Origin: Bacteroides timonensis
GTDB lineage: Bacteria; Bacteroidota; Bacteroidia; Bacteroidales; Bacteroidaceae
Direction: 5' to 3'
Assembly: GCF_000513195.1 (NCBI RefSeq)
Contig: NZ_CBVI010000007.1
Coordinates: 62,001-126,000 of the forward strand
Length of the DNA stretch: 64,000 nucleotides
Positions within the stretch are counted from its first letter, which is position 1. Each line of letters begins with the position of its first letter. The translations under genes and the position numbers were made by a program. This document shows, piece by piece, positions 28,107 to 37,942 of this stretch. The notes under the pieces were generated by a model that worked only from the letters and a program-made list of their open reading frames with translations, was not told the DNA's origin and made no database searches.

Positions 28107-30989
28107 ATGCCACAGTCATCCGGTAACAATAGCGACTACGCCCTTATCATCAGACCATCAGAGATTTGGAATATTCATGTCGCCACGCTATTCCACATAG
28201 AGGAACACGAGTTTTATTTCATCACAACAGGAAAGGTAGAAGCGGTCGAAGTGGCAAATGACAAGGCATTGAGCGAACTTGTAACGTTGTGCGCCCAGTG
28301 CGAACCCAAAGCCCTTTATGAATCTTTCGGCAAAAAGAAGTTCAGAACCGAAGAAAACTTCCGGGAAAAGGCTGACGCAAAGATGCAACATTACATAAAG
28401 CAAATAACGGATAAGAAGCTGAACAAACTCATCGAGGAAGCATCCGGACTGGGCATACATCTGTTTTTCCGTGAAAACAGCAAAAACGAGTTACTTAAGA
28501 AAAATGAATTATCCTTGGCCTCATCCGTAGCCGTTCCGCAGATGATATTCAACAAAGGAGAGGAGGGAATTGACTACACCCTCCATCTGAAATTGAACGA
28601 AGAAGAAGTGATTGTTCCTTGCGAGCACCATCCTTTCGTGTTTTCCGAAACTCCGGGCATGTTCCTTTTAGGGAACCGGATATACGCTCTTCCTGACGGA
28701 TTCAGCGGAAAACTATTGTTGCCTTTTCTCAACAAACCCTCCACCTTCATCCCCCAAAGGATGCAGAACGATTATTTTCGACGGTTTATCCTTAAGAATA
28801 CTTATAAGACTGAAATTCAGGCCGAAGGGTTTGACATTATAGAAGAACAGTGCGAACGGAAATGCAGGATTCTTCTGGAAAGAGACATTTACGGCGAAGC
28901 ACTGCTTTGCGTGCAGTTTATCTATGGCGATGTCACTTTTGGAGCCAATGACAAACGGAAACTCTTCGTGCGTTTGGAAGAGGAAGAAGGCAGCTTCTGT
29001 TTCAAAAAATTCACCCGGGATGAAAGTTGGGAGCTGGAAAAGAAGAAAATACTGAAAGAGGAATTGGGTATGCCCGAAAAGGAGGCACTCGCTGTTCTTA
29101 TCGAGTGGCTGAAGATACATGCAGAAGATTTGAAAAAAGTAGGGATAGAATTCTTTCAACCGTCAGTAAACAGATATTATATGGGCGACGCGAAAATCTG
29201 CCAATCCGCACAATGGAATAGCGACTGGCTCCGGATACACATCGAAATACATCTGGACAATGGCGCGGTGATTCCATTCCTGAAGCTCAGAGACAACATC
29301 TTGAATGAGGAGCATGAATATATGCTGGACGACGGCAGCATATTCCTGATACCCGACGAATGGTTTGCCCGCTATGGCGGCGTCATGATGTTTGGCCGTG
29401 TGGATAAAAAACAAATTTCACTCCATCGGTGCCAAATGCCGTTGACAGCGGCAATAGACGTGAATAAGCATGAAGAAATTCCAGACGATTTATCTGTTCC
29501 CGAAGGATTGAAAGCACAGCTGAGGCATTACCAGCAAACAGGCTTTGAATGGCTCTACCGTCATTTTGCTGCGCAGACCGGCTGTTGCCTGTCTGACGAC
29601 ATGGGATTGGGAAAAACCATCCAAACCATTGCCCTCCTCCTGAAATACAAGGAAACTCACCGACAAAGCGCGGAACAGTCTGCCACAATCAATGACAGCC
29701 TTCCAACCCTTTTCTCCACTGAATCAATGAAAGGTGAAGCGGAGAAAATATCAGACGCCAAATCAGATTTGCCATACAAAACGACACTCGTGATATCTCC
29801 CGCTTCAGTAGTATACAATTGGCGAAATGAACTTCACCGGTTTGCACCGCGACTGACGGTTTGCGAATATACCGGAACGGCCGAAGAGCGACGGCAAAAG
29901 CGACAAGCGCTCATGCGTTGGGATGTGGTGCTGACCACTTACCAGACGCTACGCAATGACATCGAATCTCTTTCGCATTTCTCCTTCGGCATACTCGTTT
30001 TCGATGAATCGCAATGCTTCAAGAACCGGACTTCACAGTTATACCAGTCTGTAATCCGCTTGCAGGCACACCACCGCATAGCACTTAGCGGCACTCCCAT
30101 TGAGAATTCGCTTAGCGACTTATGGAGTTTGATGAACGTGCTCAATCCTATGCTGCTGGGCGATCACTCCACTTTTCAACGCAATTACATCCATCCGATA
30201 TCGCAAAACACGCAAGACAGAAAGTCTGCGATACTCCGTACCTTAATCTTCCCGTATTTTCTGAAAAGATCAAAAGAAGACGTTTTGCCGGACTTGCCGG
30301 AGCGTCTGGACGAACTTGTATTATGCGAGATGACCGCCGGACAGCAACAGGCTTATGATGAAGAATTGTCGTGCGCGCGCAACTTACTACTGTCTTGCCG
30401 CACGGACAAGAACGGTGTAACCCTAAGTGATTCCGCCACAACATCCGCACATGTGCTGACCGCCATCAACCGTTTGCGCCAAATAGCGTGCCATCCCCGG
30501 CTTATCAATAAAGAAGACATAGATTCGGGAAAGTTTGCTGAAATTTTTTCACGCTTGGAGACATTGCATGAAACAGATCATAAAGTACTTATTTTTTCTG
30601 AATATGTTTCATTGCTCCTGCTAGTGAGAGAGGAAATGGAAAAACGACATTGGACGTATGAAATGCTGACAGGAGAAACCCGCAACCGCGAAACGGTGAT
30701 AAATAGTTTTGCGGATAATCCCTCCTGCCAATTCTTCTTAATTTCACTGAAGGCAGGAGGTGTGGGACTGAATCTCACAAGTGCGGACTATGTCTTTATG
30801 CTTGATCCTTGGTGGAACCGTGCCGCAGAGGAACAAGCCATCAGCCGTGCGCACCGCATCGGACAGCAACGTTCGGTTTTTGTCTATCGCTTCATTTCCT
30901 GCGGCACTCTCGAAGAGGAGATTCTCAGTCTGCAAGACCGGAAGCAGTCGCTGGTCGAAGCGGTGTTGCCGATTATCAATAAAAAATAG
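28107..30989 (+). CDS. SNF2-family DNA-dependent ATPase / helicase
   Basis: A 960-residue protein. The N-terminal 460 residues are a variable region without a recognised motif. The helicase core begins with LRHYQQTGFEWLYRHFA and Walker A DDMGLGKTIQTIALLL (near 498). Motif II reads DESQ (FDESQCFKN, near 633) rather than the usual DEAH or DEGH. Motif III is LSGTPIENSLSDLW. The C-terminal lobe has SLKAGGVGLNLTSADYVF and the arginine motif QAISRAHRIGQQ. The family remodels protein-DNA complexes or acts in repair, and its partner here is unknown. Flanking genes suggest no operon. Confidence 0.93.
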   Translation: MPQSSGNNSDYALIIRPSEIWNIHVATLFHIEEHEFYFITTGKVEAVEVANDKALSELVTLCAQCEPKALYESFGKKKFRTEENFREKADAKMQHYIKQITDKKLNKLIEEASGLGIHLFFRENSKNELLKKNELSLASSVAVPQMIFNKGEEGIDYTLHLKLNEEEVIVPCEHHPFVFSETPGMFLLGNRIYALPDGFSGKLLLPFLNKPSTFIPQRMQNDYFRRFILKNTYKTEIQAEGFDIIEEQCERKCRILLERDIYGEALLCVQFIYGDVTFGANDKRKLFVRLEEEEGSFCFKKFTRDESWELEKKKILKEELGMPEKEALAVLIEWLKIHAEDLKKVGIEFFQPSVNRYYMGDAKICQSAQWNSDWLRIHIEIHLDNGAVIPFLKLRDNILNEEHEYMLDDGSIFLIPDEWFARYGGVMMFGRVDKKQISLHRCQMPLTAAIDVNKHEEIPDDLSVPEGLKAQLRHYQQTGFEWLYRHFAAQTGCCLSDDMGLGKTIQTIALLLKYKETHRQSAEQSATINDSLPTLFSTESMKGEAEKISDAKSDLPYKTTLVISPASVVYNWRNELHRFAPRLTVCEYTGTAEERRQKRQALMRWDVVLTTYQTLRNDIESLSHFSFGILVFDESQCFKNRTSQLYQSVIRLQAHHRIALSGTPIENSLSDLWSLMNVLNPMLLGDHSTFQRNYIHPISQNTQDRKSAILRTLIFPYFLKRSKEDVLPDLPERLDELVLCEMTAGQQQAYDEELSCARNLLLSCRTDKNGVTLSDSATTSAHVLTAINRLRQIACHPRLINKEDIDSGKFAEIFSRLETLHETDHKVLIFSEYVSLLLLVREEMEKRHWTYEMLTGETRNRETVINSFADNPSCQFFLISLKAGGVGLNLTSADYVFMLDPWWNRAAEEQAISRAHRIGQQRSVFVYRFISCGTLEEEILSLQDRKQSLVEAVLPIINKK

Positions 30990-31514
30990 GAAGCAAGATT
31001 TGCCATCTAAGGAAACTTGTTAATTTGCTGTGCATCGAATATATCACATGCCGGTCATATTAGTATTTTGATCTTAGTAATATAAAATAATCCGAAAACA
31101 GTCTAATTCACTGCATACAAGAAGTTAAGAGTTTGTCGACAAGGAGTTAACTTCTTGTCGACAAACTCTTAACTCTTTGCAGACTAGAAATTAACAGTAT
31201 GTATATATTTGATTATCAAGAATATATTTTTGTATTCGAACAACACCATTGTAAATAATTTATTCCACTTACATCCATCAAATCCTTTATCTCTAAATAT
31301 TCCAGTTCAAGAATATATCTATATGCTTAGTCATGCTCTTACAGCACTACTAGCGAACAGACATTAAAATAGCTCTATCACCAATTTCTACCAATTAGTC
31401 ATTATTTATAGCCAAATAAACTGATTTAATACTCAAAAGGCAGTAAACAAACCGTACGTCAGTTGGCTATTATTACATAAACCTTTAAATTTGAAATAGA
31501 AATACTTGATAGCT
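30990..31514. other. Gene-free stretch before the DUF4384 gene
   Basis: 525 bp, AT-rich. Apart from the long inverted repeat at 31123-31174 I see no gene, RNA or convincing promoter. Confidence 0.6.
31123..31174. repeat. 21-bp perfect inverted repeat with 10-nt loop
   Basis: The 21-bp arms (31123-31143 and 31154-31174) are exact complements and each contains GTCGAC. The loop holds GTTAAC. On either strand there is no long T run directly after the stem. It may be a terminator for the SNF2 gene (134 bp past its stop) or a protein-binding palindrome. Confidence 0.75.
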
Positions 31515-32402
31515 ATGCATAAATTTATTTTTATCTTTTTCATATTTATTCTCCCCACCACCGCATTTGCCCAAAAGGTAAAAAACGTCTGTGGAGAATA
31601 TACATTCTATGCACCCGAAAATGTATCACTCAGCGAAGCGAAACGCATTGCACTAGAACGTGCTAAGCTACAAGCACTTGCCGATGAGTTTGGAACAGTA
31701 ATTTCGCAAGTAAATGCCAGTGTGGTCAAAGATGAGAATGGGAAAGCAGACAGCCGGTTCTTCTCGCTCAGCGGCACAGAGGTAAAAGGTGAATGGATTG
31801 AAGATAAAGATGAACCCAAATACACCTATGACACTGATAAAGAAAACGGAACGCTGGTTGTTACCTGTTCCATTTGCGGCAAAGCACGGGAAATCACAAG
31901 TGCCCAAACAGAATTCATGGCTAAAGTGTTGAGAAATGGCACTGAAGAAAGAAATGAAAGCGAACTATTTCGCAATGGAGACGACATGTTCCTGATGTTT
32001 CAATCACCCATAGACGGATTTCTGGCTGTTTATCTGATTGACGAAACACCTACTGCTTACTGTTTGCTTCCTTATAGAAAGGATGGCACCGGTCAACAAC
32101 CGGTAAAACATGGAGAAAAATATATATTCTTTTCTCCTAAACACGATGTCAACCATCCCGATATAGTAGACGAATATACTCTAACTTGTAGCAAAGAAGA
32201 AGAGCATAACCAGATTTATGTCATCTTCTCACCTAAACCTTTTACTAAAGCTCTCGATAATCAAGTGAAAGAAACCATTCCACGAGAACTTGATTACGAG
32301 GCATTTAGCAAATGGTTGAGTAATTGCAGGAAAAGAGATACGCAAATGGGAGTGGCTATAAAGAATATTAGTATAAGTACTCCCTCATCCACGCTCCGGT
32401 AA
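31515..32402 (+). CDS. Secreted protein with DUF4384-like domain
   Basis: A 295-residue exported protein: signal peptide (about 1-19, ending TTAFAQK). An N-terminal module with SLSEAKRIALERAKLQALAD resembles the FlgT/LPP20-type alpha-beta fold, and a DUF4384-like beta domain follows (FLMFQSPIDGFLAVYLID, YCLLPYRKDG). DUF4384 proteins are envelope proteins of unclear role. The ATG at 31515 gives a standard signal peptide. The last 35 bp overlap the 3' end of the convergent flavin reductase gene. Confidence 0.7.
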   Translation: MHKFIFIFFIFILPTTAFAQKVKNVCGEYTFYAPENVSLSEAKRIALERAKLQALADEFGTVISQVNASVVKDENGKADSRFFSLSGTEVKGEWIEDKDEPKYTYDTDKENGTLVVTCSICGKAREITSAQTEFMAKVLRNGTEERNESELFRNGDDMFLMFQSPIDGFLAVYLIDETPTAYCLLPYRKDGTGQQPVKHGEKYIFFSPKHDVNHPDIVDEYTLTCSKEEEHNQIYVIFSPKPFTKALDNQVKETIPRELDYEAFSKWLSNCRKRDTQMGVAIKNISISTPSSTLR

Positions 32403-32886
32403 TCTCCGCCACATAAATATGGTGCAAACCGCCATGGACGCCACCATACCATTGCTTGCAAACACTTGGATCGATGAAACAATCTTCTTTCATTACATCC
32501 GTATAGAGCTTGCGGCATTCCAGGCTAAGACGTCCTTGTTCAAAAAGAATATTTCCTTTTTCCGTAACAACCGGTTTCAGTCCCGTCTCTTTCACCTTAT
32601 CCACTTCCCTACCCGATTTGCTTCCACATATCTTATGGATAGCTCTGTTCTCATCTCCCAGGAAAGAGAGCGTGAAGTATTCACTCTTCTCAATAAACTC
32701 AAACGTGTAACGTTCCGGACGGATAAAGACATAGACCACCGGTTTGTTCCATAGGAAGCCTATACCGCCCCAGCTGGCAGTCATCGTATTGAAATGATCT
32801 TTATTACCTGCCGTCACCAGCATCCATTCTTTACCGATAACTTCAAAGAAGTTCTCTGAAAGGTCTTTAATTGTAATAGGTTTCAT
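32368..32886 (-). CDS. Flavin reductase family protein
   Basis: A 172-residue FMN-binding protein of the flavin-reductase-like fold, probably cytosolic. Visible features are the opening WMLVTAGNKDHFNTMTASWG, the strand PVVYVFIRPERYTFEFI and GSKSGREVDKVKETGL, normal for the family. ATG 32895 is an alternative start 9 bp upstream. The gene begins about 20 bp after the AAA/DUF4143 stop on the same strand, so the two may be co-transcribed. The substrate is unknown. Its 3' end overlaps the convergent DUF4384 gene by 35 bp. Confidence 0.88.
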   Translation of the reverse strand: MKPITIKDLSENFFEVIGKEWMLVTAGNKDHFNTMTASWGGIGFLWNKPVVYVFIRPERYTFEFIEKSEYFTLSFLGDENRAIHKICGSKSGREVDKVKETGLKPVVTEKGNILFEQGRLSLECRKLYTDVMKEDCFIDPSVCKQWYGGVHGGLHHIYVAEITGAWMREYLY

Positions 32887-32908
32887 TGTATACATATTAT
32901 AAAATTAG

Positions 32909-34183
32909 TCACTTTAATATTTCTGATAAATTCCATGCTTGTACATGACGTATACCTTCTCTTGAAGGCAATTGAACTTCGTCCATTGAAACAACATACT
33001 TCTCATAACTATCAGCAATTGATAATAAAGAAGCATATTCACGCTCCATTGTTTCTTCCGTTTCCATCATGTAAGCAACCTGAATATAAATAATACGATC
33101 GTCTTTCATAGCCACAAAATCGACCTCTTTATCACGAATAGTGCCCACATAAACTTGAAAACCAAACCTGCGAAGCTCGATATATACCGCATTTTCCAAT
33201 AAATATCCTACACCATATGCAAAGCCCGGATATAAAAAGTTCTTAAATGCCAAATCATTCAGATAATATTTGCAATTACCCGCCAGAACTTCTTTTCCTT
33301 TAATGTTGTAACGCTCTGTTTTATAAGCCAAAAAGGCTTCTTCTATATAACTTAAGTAATTCGATAACGTATCGTATGATACTTTACGGTTCTTCGATTT
33401 AAAGAAATTTATTACATTCTGAATCGAAAACAAATTGGATGCATTATTCACCAAATAAATAAAAACATCATCCAGAAGTCTGACATCACGAATGGGTTTA
33501 CGTTTCACTATATCACGCAATAATATGGTATCTTTGACCGAAGCAACATATTGCTTCTGAGATTCCGTATCAGGCAAATTATACAATTCCGGTAGCCCTC
33601 CACGTTGTAAATAAGATAAATAAGAGGAACGTCCTGCCACTGTATCCGTCACTTGAATATATTCCATATAATTATATGGGAAAATATGAAACTCAACGTA
33701 ACGACCGGAAAGCAAAGTAGCCAGTTCACTGGAAAGCATCTTTGAGTTTGAACCGCTGATAAACAACTCACATTCTTCCACAAAATCCTGAGAATGAGAA
33801 TTGACAAACCGCTCCCAACCATCCACATTCTGTATTTCATCGAAGAATAAATAAACCTTTCCCTGAGGATTAAGTTTTTCACGATAAAGTTGATATAGTT
33901 TTTCTAACTCCTGATAATTGTCTATGAAATCAAATTCCAAATATTCCTTATTGATATACAGAATATTATTAGGATGAACACCTAAGTCAGAAATCAAACC
34001 GGAAGCAATTTGCCTTAGAATATAGCTTTTCCCGGAACGACGTTGACCTATAAGTACCTTTACTAATTTATTTCCTACAAAAGCATGAATCTTATTAATG
34101 TAAGATGTACGTAGTAACCCTAATTTATAGGAATTTCCATTCCAAAGATTATACTTTTCCAGTGCACTCCATTTATCGTCCAT
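32909..34183 (-). CDS. AAA ATPase with DUF4143 domain
   Basis: A 424-residue P-loop protein. Walker A is GQRRSGKS (46-53), Walker B FFDEIQ (113-118), and SGSNSKMLSSELATLLSG is the sensor-like motif of the group. The C-terminal DUF4143 part (about 210-424) has YYLNDLAFKNFLYPG and a nuclease-like patch DKEVDFVAMKDDRIIYIQVA. Proteins of this type are numerous in Bacteroidota, and their role is unsettled (NTPase of toxin-antitoxin-like or mobile nature has been proposed). A relative lies at 51418. The upstream 29-bp inverted repeat may control it. Confidence 0.9.
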   Translation of the reverse strand: MDDKWSALEKYNLWNGNSYKLGLLRTSYINKIHAFVGNKLVKVLIGQRRSGKSYILRQIASGLISDLGVHPNNILYINKEYLEFDFIDNYQELEKLYQLYREKLNPQGKVYLFFDEIQNVDGWERFVNSHSQDFVEECELFISGSNSKMLSSELATLLSGRYVEFHIFPYNYMEYIQVTDTVAGRSSYLSYLQRGGLPELYNLPDTESQKQYVASVKDTILLRDIVKRKPIRDVRLLDDVFIYLVNNASNLFSIQNVINFFKSKNRKVSYDTLSNYLSYIEEAFLAYKTERYNIKGKEVLAGNCKYYLNDLAFKNFLYPGFAYGVGYLLENAVYIELRRFGFQVYVGTIRDKEVDFVAMKDDRIIYIQVAYMMETEETMEREYASLLSIADSYEKYVVSMDEVQLPSREGIRHVQAWNLSEILK

Positions 34184-34207
34184 AAGCTAAGTTTTCCACA
34201 AAAATAT

Positions 34208-34277
34208 AAATAGTTTCGATTATAATCGAATTTTTAGATGACTTTATTTAAAAATTCGATTATAATCGAAACTATTT
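34208..34277. promoter_or_regulatory. 29-bp perfect inverted repeat upstream of the AAA/DUF4143 gene
   Basis: Arms 34208-34236 and 34249-34277 are exact complements separated by 12 nt. Each arm contains the 16-bp palindrome TTCGATTATAATCGAA. The element starts 25 bp upstream of the ATG (at 34183), where an operator or promoter would sit. No T run follows. Confidence 0.65.
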
Positions 34278-34322
34278 AAAGCGATTGTTTTAATCAAGAT
34301 GCGGTTACCCTGTACTTATTTT

Positions 34323-34353
34323 ACCTATAGGTAATTGCATCACACCTATAGGT
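34323..34353. repeat. Two ACCTATAGGT palindromes, 21 bp apart
   Basis: The 10-bp palindrome occurs at 34323-34332 and 34344-34353, just past the stop of the radical SAM gene. The copies can pair with each other. They may be a terminator or a binding site. Confidence 0.55.
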
Positions 34354-34356
34354 AGT

Positions 34357-35130
34357 TTAATAAGAAACACTAACCGGAATACCTTCTTCCTTAATTAAAG
34401 CAGCAATACGATCCAGTTCCTCATGAGTAGCCTTACAAAGATCATGGTCAGGCGTTTCACGATCAATAGTATAAATCATCACCTGACAGGGTTTTATCTC
34501 TTTCACAACCTCCAGCCACGGAAGAACGTACTTATCCGAAGTATTATCCACGTCTTTCCCCTGATAACTGCCTTTCATGAACATAGTCTGAATAATACAG
34601 TTGCCTTGAAAAGCTTTCATATGTTCTACGATTTCACCCACAGAATAATGCCCTGCAGGACGATCCACAGTATGAATATAATCCTCATCTACCGTATCGA
34701 GTTTCAGTATGTTGTTATCTATCTTGTTCAGCGCATCAAACACTGCAGGGCGGTGAATAAAGGTGGAATTACTCAATACACTGACTTTGGCATTCGGGAA
34801 ATACTTATCACGAAGCATCAACGTATCTTCTATGATTTCAGGGAAATGCGGATGAGCTGTAGGTTCACCGTTTCCGGCAAAAGTCAATACATCCGGTTGA
34901 GGGCCATTCTGTTGCATATCCTGCAATCTGGCTTCAAGGGCATTGCGTACCTCTTCGCGGGTAGGCAATGCCTTCTTGGGACGATGGTCTGCATTGAAAC
35001 CGCATTCACAATAAATGCAGTCGAACGAACACACCTTACCATCTTCCGGCAATAAGTTAATCCCTAAGGATACTCCCAAACGGCGGGAATGAACAGGACC
35101 GAAGATGGGAGACGGATAGATAACAGTCAT
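34357..35130 (-). CDS. Radical SAM protein
   Basis: A 257-residue cytosolic enzyme of the radical S-adenosylmethionine superfamily. The 4Fe-4S motif is CSFDCIYC, with Cys34, Cys38 and Cys41. SAM-binding features follow (LTFAGNGEPTAHPHFPEII is the GGE-like segment). The N-terminal FGPVHSRRLGVSLGINLLP is shared by a widespread group often annotated as Wyosine-like or MoaA-like. The reaction is not known. No cluster partner is visible. Length is normal. Confidence 0.88.
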   Translation of the reverse strand: MTVIYPSPIFGPVHSRRLGVSLGINLLPEDGKVCSFDCIYCECGFNADHRPKKALPTREEVRNALEARLQDMQQNGPQPDVLTFAGNGEPTAHPHFPEIIEDTLMLRDKYFPNAKVSVLSNSTFIHRPAVFDALNKIDNNILKLDTVDEDYIHTVDRPAGHYSVGEIVEHMKAFQGNCIIQTMFMKGSYQGKDVDNTSDKYVLPWLEVVKEIKPCQVMIYTIDRETPDHDLCKATHEELDRIAALIKEEGIPVSVSY

Positions 35131-35212
35131 TGTATTTACTATTTTAAATTAAAATGGAACTATTATATTAAACAAAGATATGAAATAAATAAGATAACCG
35201 TCTATTTCCAAT

Positions 35213-37219
35213 CTAAAACTTTATACGAAGCTGCATTTGTAAGTCGGCTTTTCTGTTTCCTTGTATCAGGTCGTTACCCGAACCAATGGTTTCACGGTCC
35301 TGATAGACGGTTTGCCCGAATTTAACAAGAAGCATCAGAGCTTTGTTCACATCATACCGGGCACAGGCAGAAAAGCGAAATCCTTGTCCATAAAACGAAG
35401 GCGTATAGAAGGTGTAAAGCAGACCTTTTTCGGAAGCATAAATGCGGGAATCGTAATCATCCGTATGGAAATAAGTACCCTGCACAGATATCTTCAGCGG
35501 AAAAGAAAAAGCATACGAACAGGATTGTGTAAACTGATATCCCTGGCTTCCCTCCTGCCCCTGCGAATGAAAATGATTATAATCCACCGTTGTTCGTAAC
35601 TGTAGATGATCCGGTGAATAAGTCAGGCGGTAACGAAGGCGGTGATGATAAGTAGGGAGGATAACTTTTCCATCCGTTCCTGCCACATCTCTCTCTTTTC
35701 GCTTATAGCGATAGTTAACATACATAGATAAATTTCGCTTAGGAGAATAGATTGACTGGAACATGCCATCCACACCTTGCGACGGTTTACTGATGCGGTA
35801 TTTCCACCAGGGAAAAGAAAATAAATCCAGAGAAGCGAAGAATTTCCAATGTGCCAAAGGCGATACTTCGGCAGCCAGATACCAGCCATTTTCATTTTGC
35901 GGTGTACTACTTTCACCAAACGAACGTGCAAACATTGCCCAGTAATCATGACTATAATATCTATGAACAATCAACAGTTGATAACCGGTTAATATATTAT
36001 ATTTCAATTGGTTCAACAGTGAATAACCTTGTTTGCCCATAGCCGCTTCACCTGTCAGAGTAAATCGATTCCAGCGATATTTATAATCTACACCTACATT
36101 ATGAAAGTAATTCCCTTGCAAATTATACTTACCATAAGTTCTTAACTCTGGTTGATAACTACGGTTGAAAAAGTAGTAAATGCCTGTCATTCCTACTTTT
36201 AGATTGTTCTTTTCATAGGTGATATTCCCACCCATCAACTGTAAAATGAAAGCATTTACTTTATCCGCTTCCTTCTTCGTACGATGCAATCCGGTTTTAT
36301 AAATAGAGATAATTTCACTCCCTTCTATGACTCCATCCATAGAACGATGTGAATAAAAACCAGATAACTGAAGTGCAGGAATAATCTCCACTGTTGCCGC
36401 AGCACCCCTGAAATAATTATATTCATCCGTTGAGCTGTGCTTCCGGATGCCACCACTACGGTTATCCACCGTTGAGAGAGAATAAGTTTTCCCGAAACGG
36501 AAATCAGTGCTGACTACTAGCCCTTGCCCGAAACTTAATCTGTAATTTCCCAATGCCAACGTTTTCAACTTACCCAGATTACGAAGCAGAAAGTAGATAG
36601 AATAATAATCATATCCTTTTTCATTATGCAGGGCAAAGAAAGGTTCTCCTGCATCCTTTTCGGCCGTAATTCCCATTTGGAGATAATCTCCGTAACGATA
36701 CCCATATCTTAGAGAGTGGTATATTGCAGGTCCCAGATAATTCTTCTGGTAACCTTTACGGGTATAGAAAGGCACATCCATCCGGGTTAATACCTCCTGT
36801 TTACCATATTTCAACAGACTTTTAAACCGGGGAAAACCTATCTTTTCAGGAATAGGATGTACACAAACAAAAGGAAGAAGCAGGTCGATGGTATGCTTAT
36901 CCATCTCTTCCACCAATTGCAGTTCATAAATGGTTTGCATCTGCCCGTGTATATACACATAAGCCAAGATATTTTCAATCTGAATATCCGAAAGAAAAGG
37001 AAATTGCTCTAATTCACGTTTAGTAGTAACATTGATATTAACAGGTTCCCGCAGGCGATTGGAAAGCTCTTCAAGTTCATCTTCCCAGTTCTTTTCTTCT
37101 TCATCCATAGAGAGTTGCTCTATGTTCTCTTCCCATAGGGACACACTTGTATTTTGAGCTTCAAGTACAGGAGTCATCAACAGCATACTCAGAAAAACTC
37201 CCAACTTGGGTAATTTCAT
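35213..37219 (-). CDS. Helix-hairpin-helix outer membrane protein
   Basis: A 668-residue exported protein. The ATG at 37219 starts a signal peptide (ending PVLEAQ). An in-frame start at 37255 would add 12 charged residues before it. Residues about 40-120 contain tandem ComEA-type helix-hairpin-helix units (PVNINVTTKRELEQFPFLSD, IYELQLVEEMDK). The rest has many aromatic alternating strands and ends ADLQMQLRIKF, as in outer membrane barrels. The family occurs widely in Bacteroidota. Function is unknown, perhaps linked to DNA or polymer uptake by analogy with ComEA. Confidence 0.8.
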   Translation of the reverse strand: MKLPKLGVFLSMLLMTPVLEAQNTSVSLWEENIEQLSMDEEEKNWEDELEELSNRLREPVNINVTTKRELEQFPFLSDIQIENILAYVYIHGQMQTIYELQLVEEMDKHTIDLLLPFVCVHPIPEKIGFPRFKSLLKYGKQEVLTRMDVPFYTRKGYQKNYLGPAIYHSLRYGYRYGDYLQMGITAEKDAGEPFFALHNEKGYDYYSIYFLLRNLGKLKTLALGNYRLSFGQGLVVSTDFRFGKTYSLSTVDNRSGGIRKHSSTDEYNYFRGAAATVEIIPALQLSGFYSHRSMDGVIEGSEIISIYKTGLHRTKKEADKVNAFILQLMGGNITYEKNNLKVGMTGIYYFFNRSYQPELRTYGKYNLQGNYFHNVGVDYKYRWNRFTLTGEAAMGKQGYSLLNQLKYNILTGYQLLIVHRYYSHDYWAMFARSFGESSTPQNENGWYLAAEVSPLAHWKFFASLDLFSFPWWKYRISKPSQGVDGMFQSIYSPKRNLSMYVNYRYKRKERDVAGTDGKVILPTYHHRLRYRLTYSPDHLQLRTTVDYNHFHSQGQEGSQGYQFTQSCSYAFSFPLKISVQGTYFHTDDYDSRIYASEKGLLYTFYTPSFYGQGFRFSACARYDVNKALMLLVKFGQTVYQDRETIGSGNDLIQGNRKADLQMQLRIKF

Positions 37220-37295
37220 TCGTGTAAATAAGTTTAATTGTCGCGAAATTACCATAAATAAGTTAACACGACAAGGAAAACATCGACAATCAGAC

Positions 37296-37303
37296 CAAAT
37301 ATA
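37296..37303 (-). promoter_or_regulatory. -7 element of the HhH barrel gene
   Basis: On the minus strand TATATTTG matches TAnnTTTG about 75 bp upstream of the ATG at 37219. A plus-strand TAATTTTG (37316-37323) lies only 5 bp before the DUF4294 start and would give a leaderless transcript. Confidence 0.4.
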
Positions 37304-37327
37304 AAGATAAACACTTAATTTTGTGGC

Positions 37328-37927
37328 ATGAACGCACGACTGAACATATTCATCATCGTAGTCTTCCTTCTGTTCGGGACTTCCTTATGCCAGGCACAGG
37401 AAACGAAAACCGAAGGATACTTGGTTCCTATGTGCGTTTACGAAGGAGACACTATTCCGTATATAAAGATACCCACCGTTTATATTTTCAAACCTCTCAA
37501 ATTCAAGAACAAAAAACAATTGAATGAATATAACCGACTGGTATATAATGTAAAGAAGGTATTGCCTATCTCCAAAGAAATCAACCGTGCAGTTATTGAA
37601 ACTTACGAATATATGATGACTTTGCCTGATGAGAAGAGTCGTCAGAAACACATGAAAGCAGTAGAAAAAAGCCTGAAAGAACAATATACTCCACGCATGA
37701 AAAAGCTTTCTTTCTCTCAAGGAAAGTTACTAATCAAGTTAGTGGATCGCCAAACCAATTCCACGGGTTACGAACTGGTAAAAGCCTTCATGGGACCTTT
37801 TAAAGCAGGTTTCTATCAGACTTTCGCCGCACTGTTCGGTGCCAGTCTGAAAAAGCAATATGATCCCACAGGAGATGATGCGCTTACCGAACGGGTTATT
37901 CTGTTAGTAGAAAGCGGACAGCTTTAA
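37328..37927 (+). CDS. DUF4294 family exported protein
   Basis: A 199-residue protein with a signal peptide (about 1-23, ending SLCQAQ). The mature part has the DUF4294 pattern: YEGDTIPYIKIPTVYIFKPL, NRLVYNVKKVLPISKEIN and FSQGKLLIKLVDRQTNSTGY. Its role is unknown. It is usually a lone conserved gene. It is divergent from the HhH barrel gene with about 100 bp between them, and convergent with the hydrolase. Confidence 0.85.
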   Translation: MNARLNIFIIVVFLLFGTSLCQAQETKTEGYLVPMCVYEGDTIPYIKIPTVYIFKPLKFKNKKQLNEYNRLVYNVKKVLPISKEINRAVIETYEYMMTLPDEKSRQKHMKAVEKSLKEQYTPRMKKLSFSQGKLLIKLVDRQTNSTGYELVKAFMGPFKAGFYQTFAALFGASLKKQYDPTGDDALTERVILLVESGQL

Positions 37928-37942
37928 AATAGAAATATCCTA

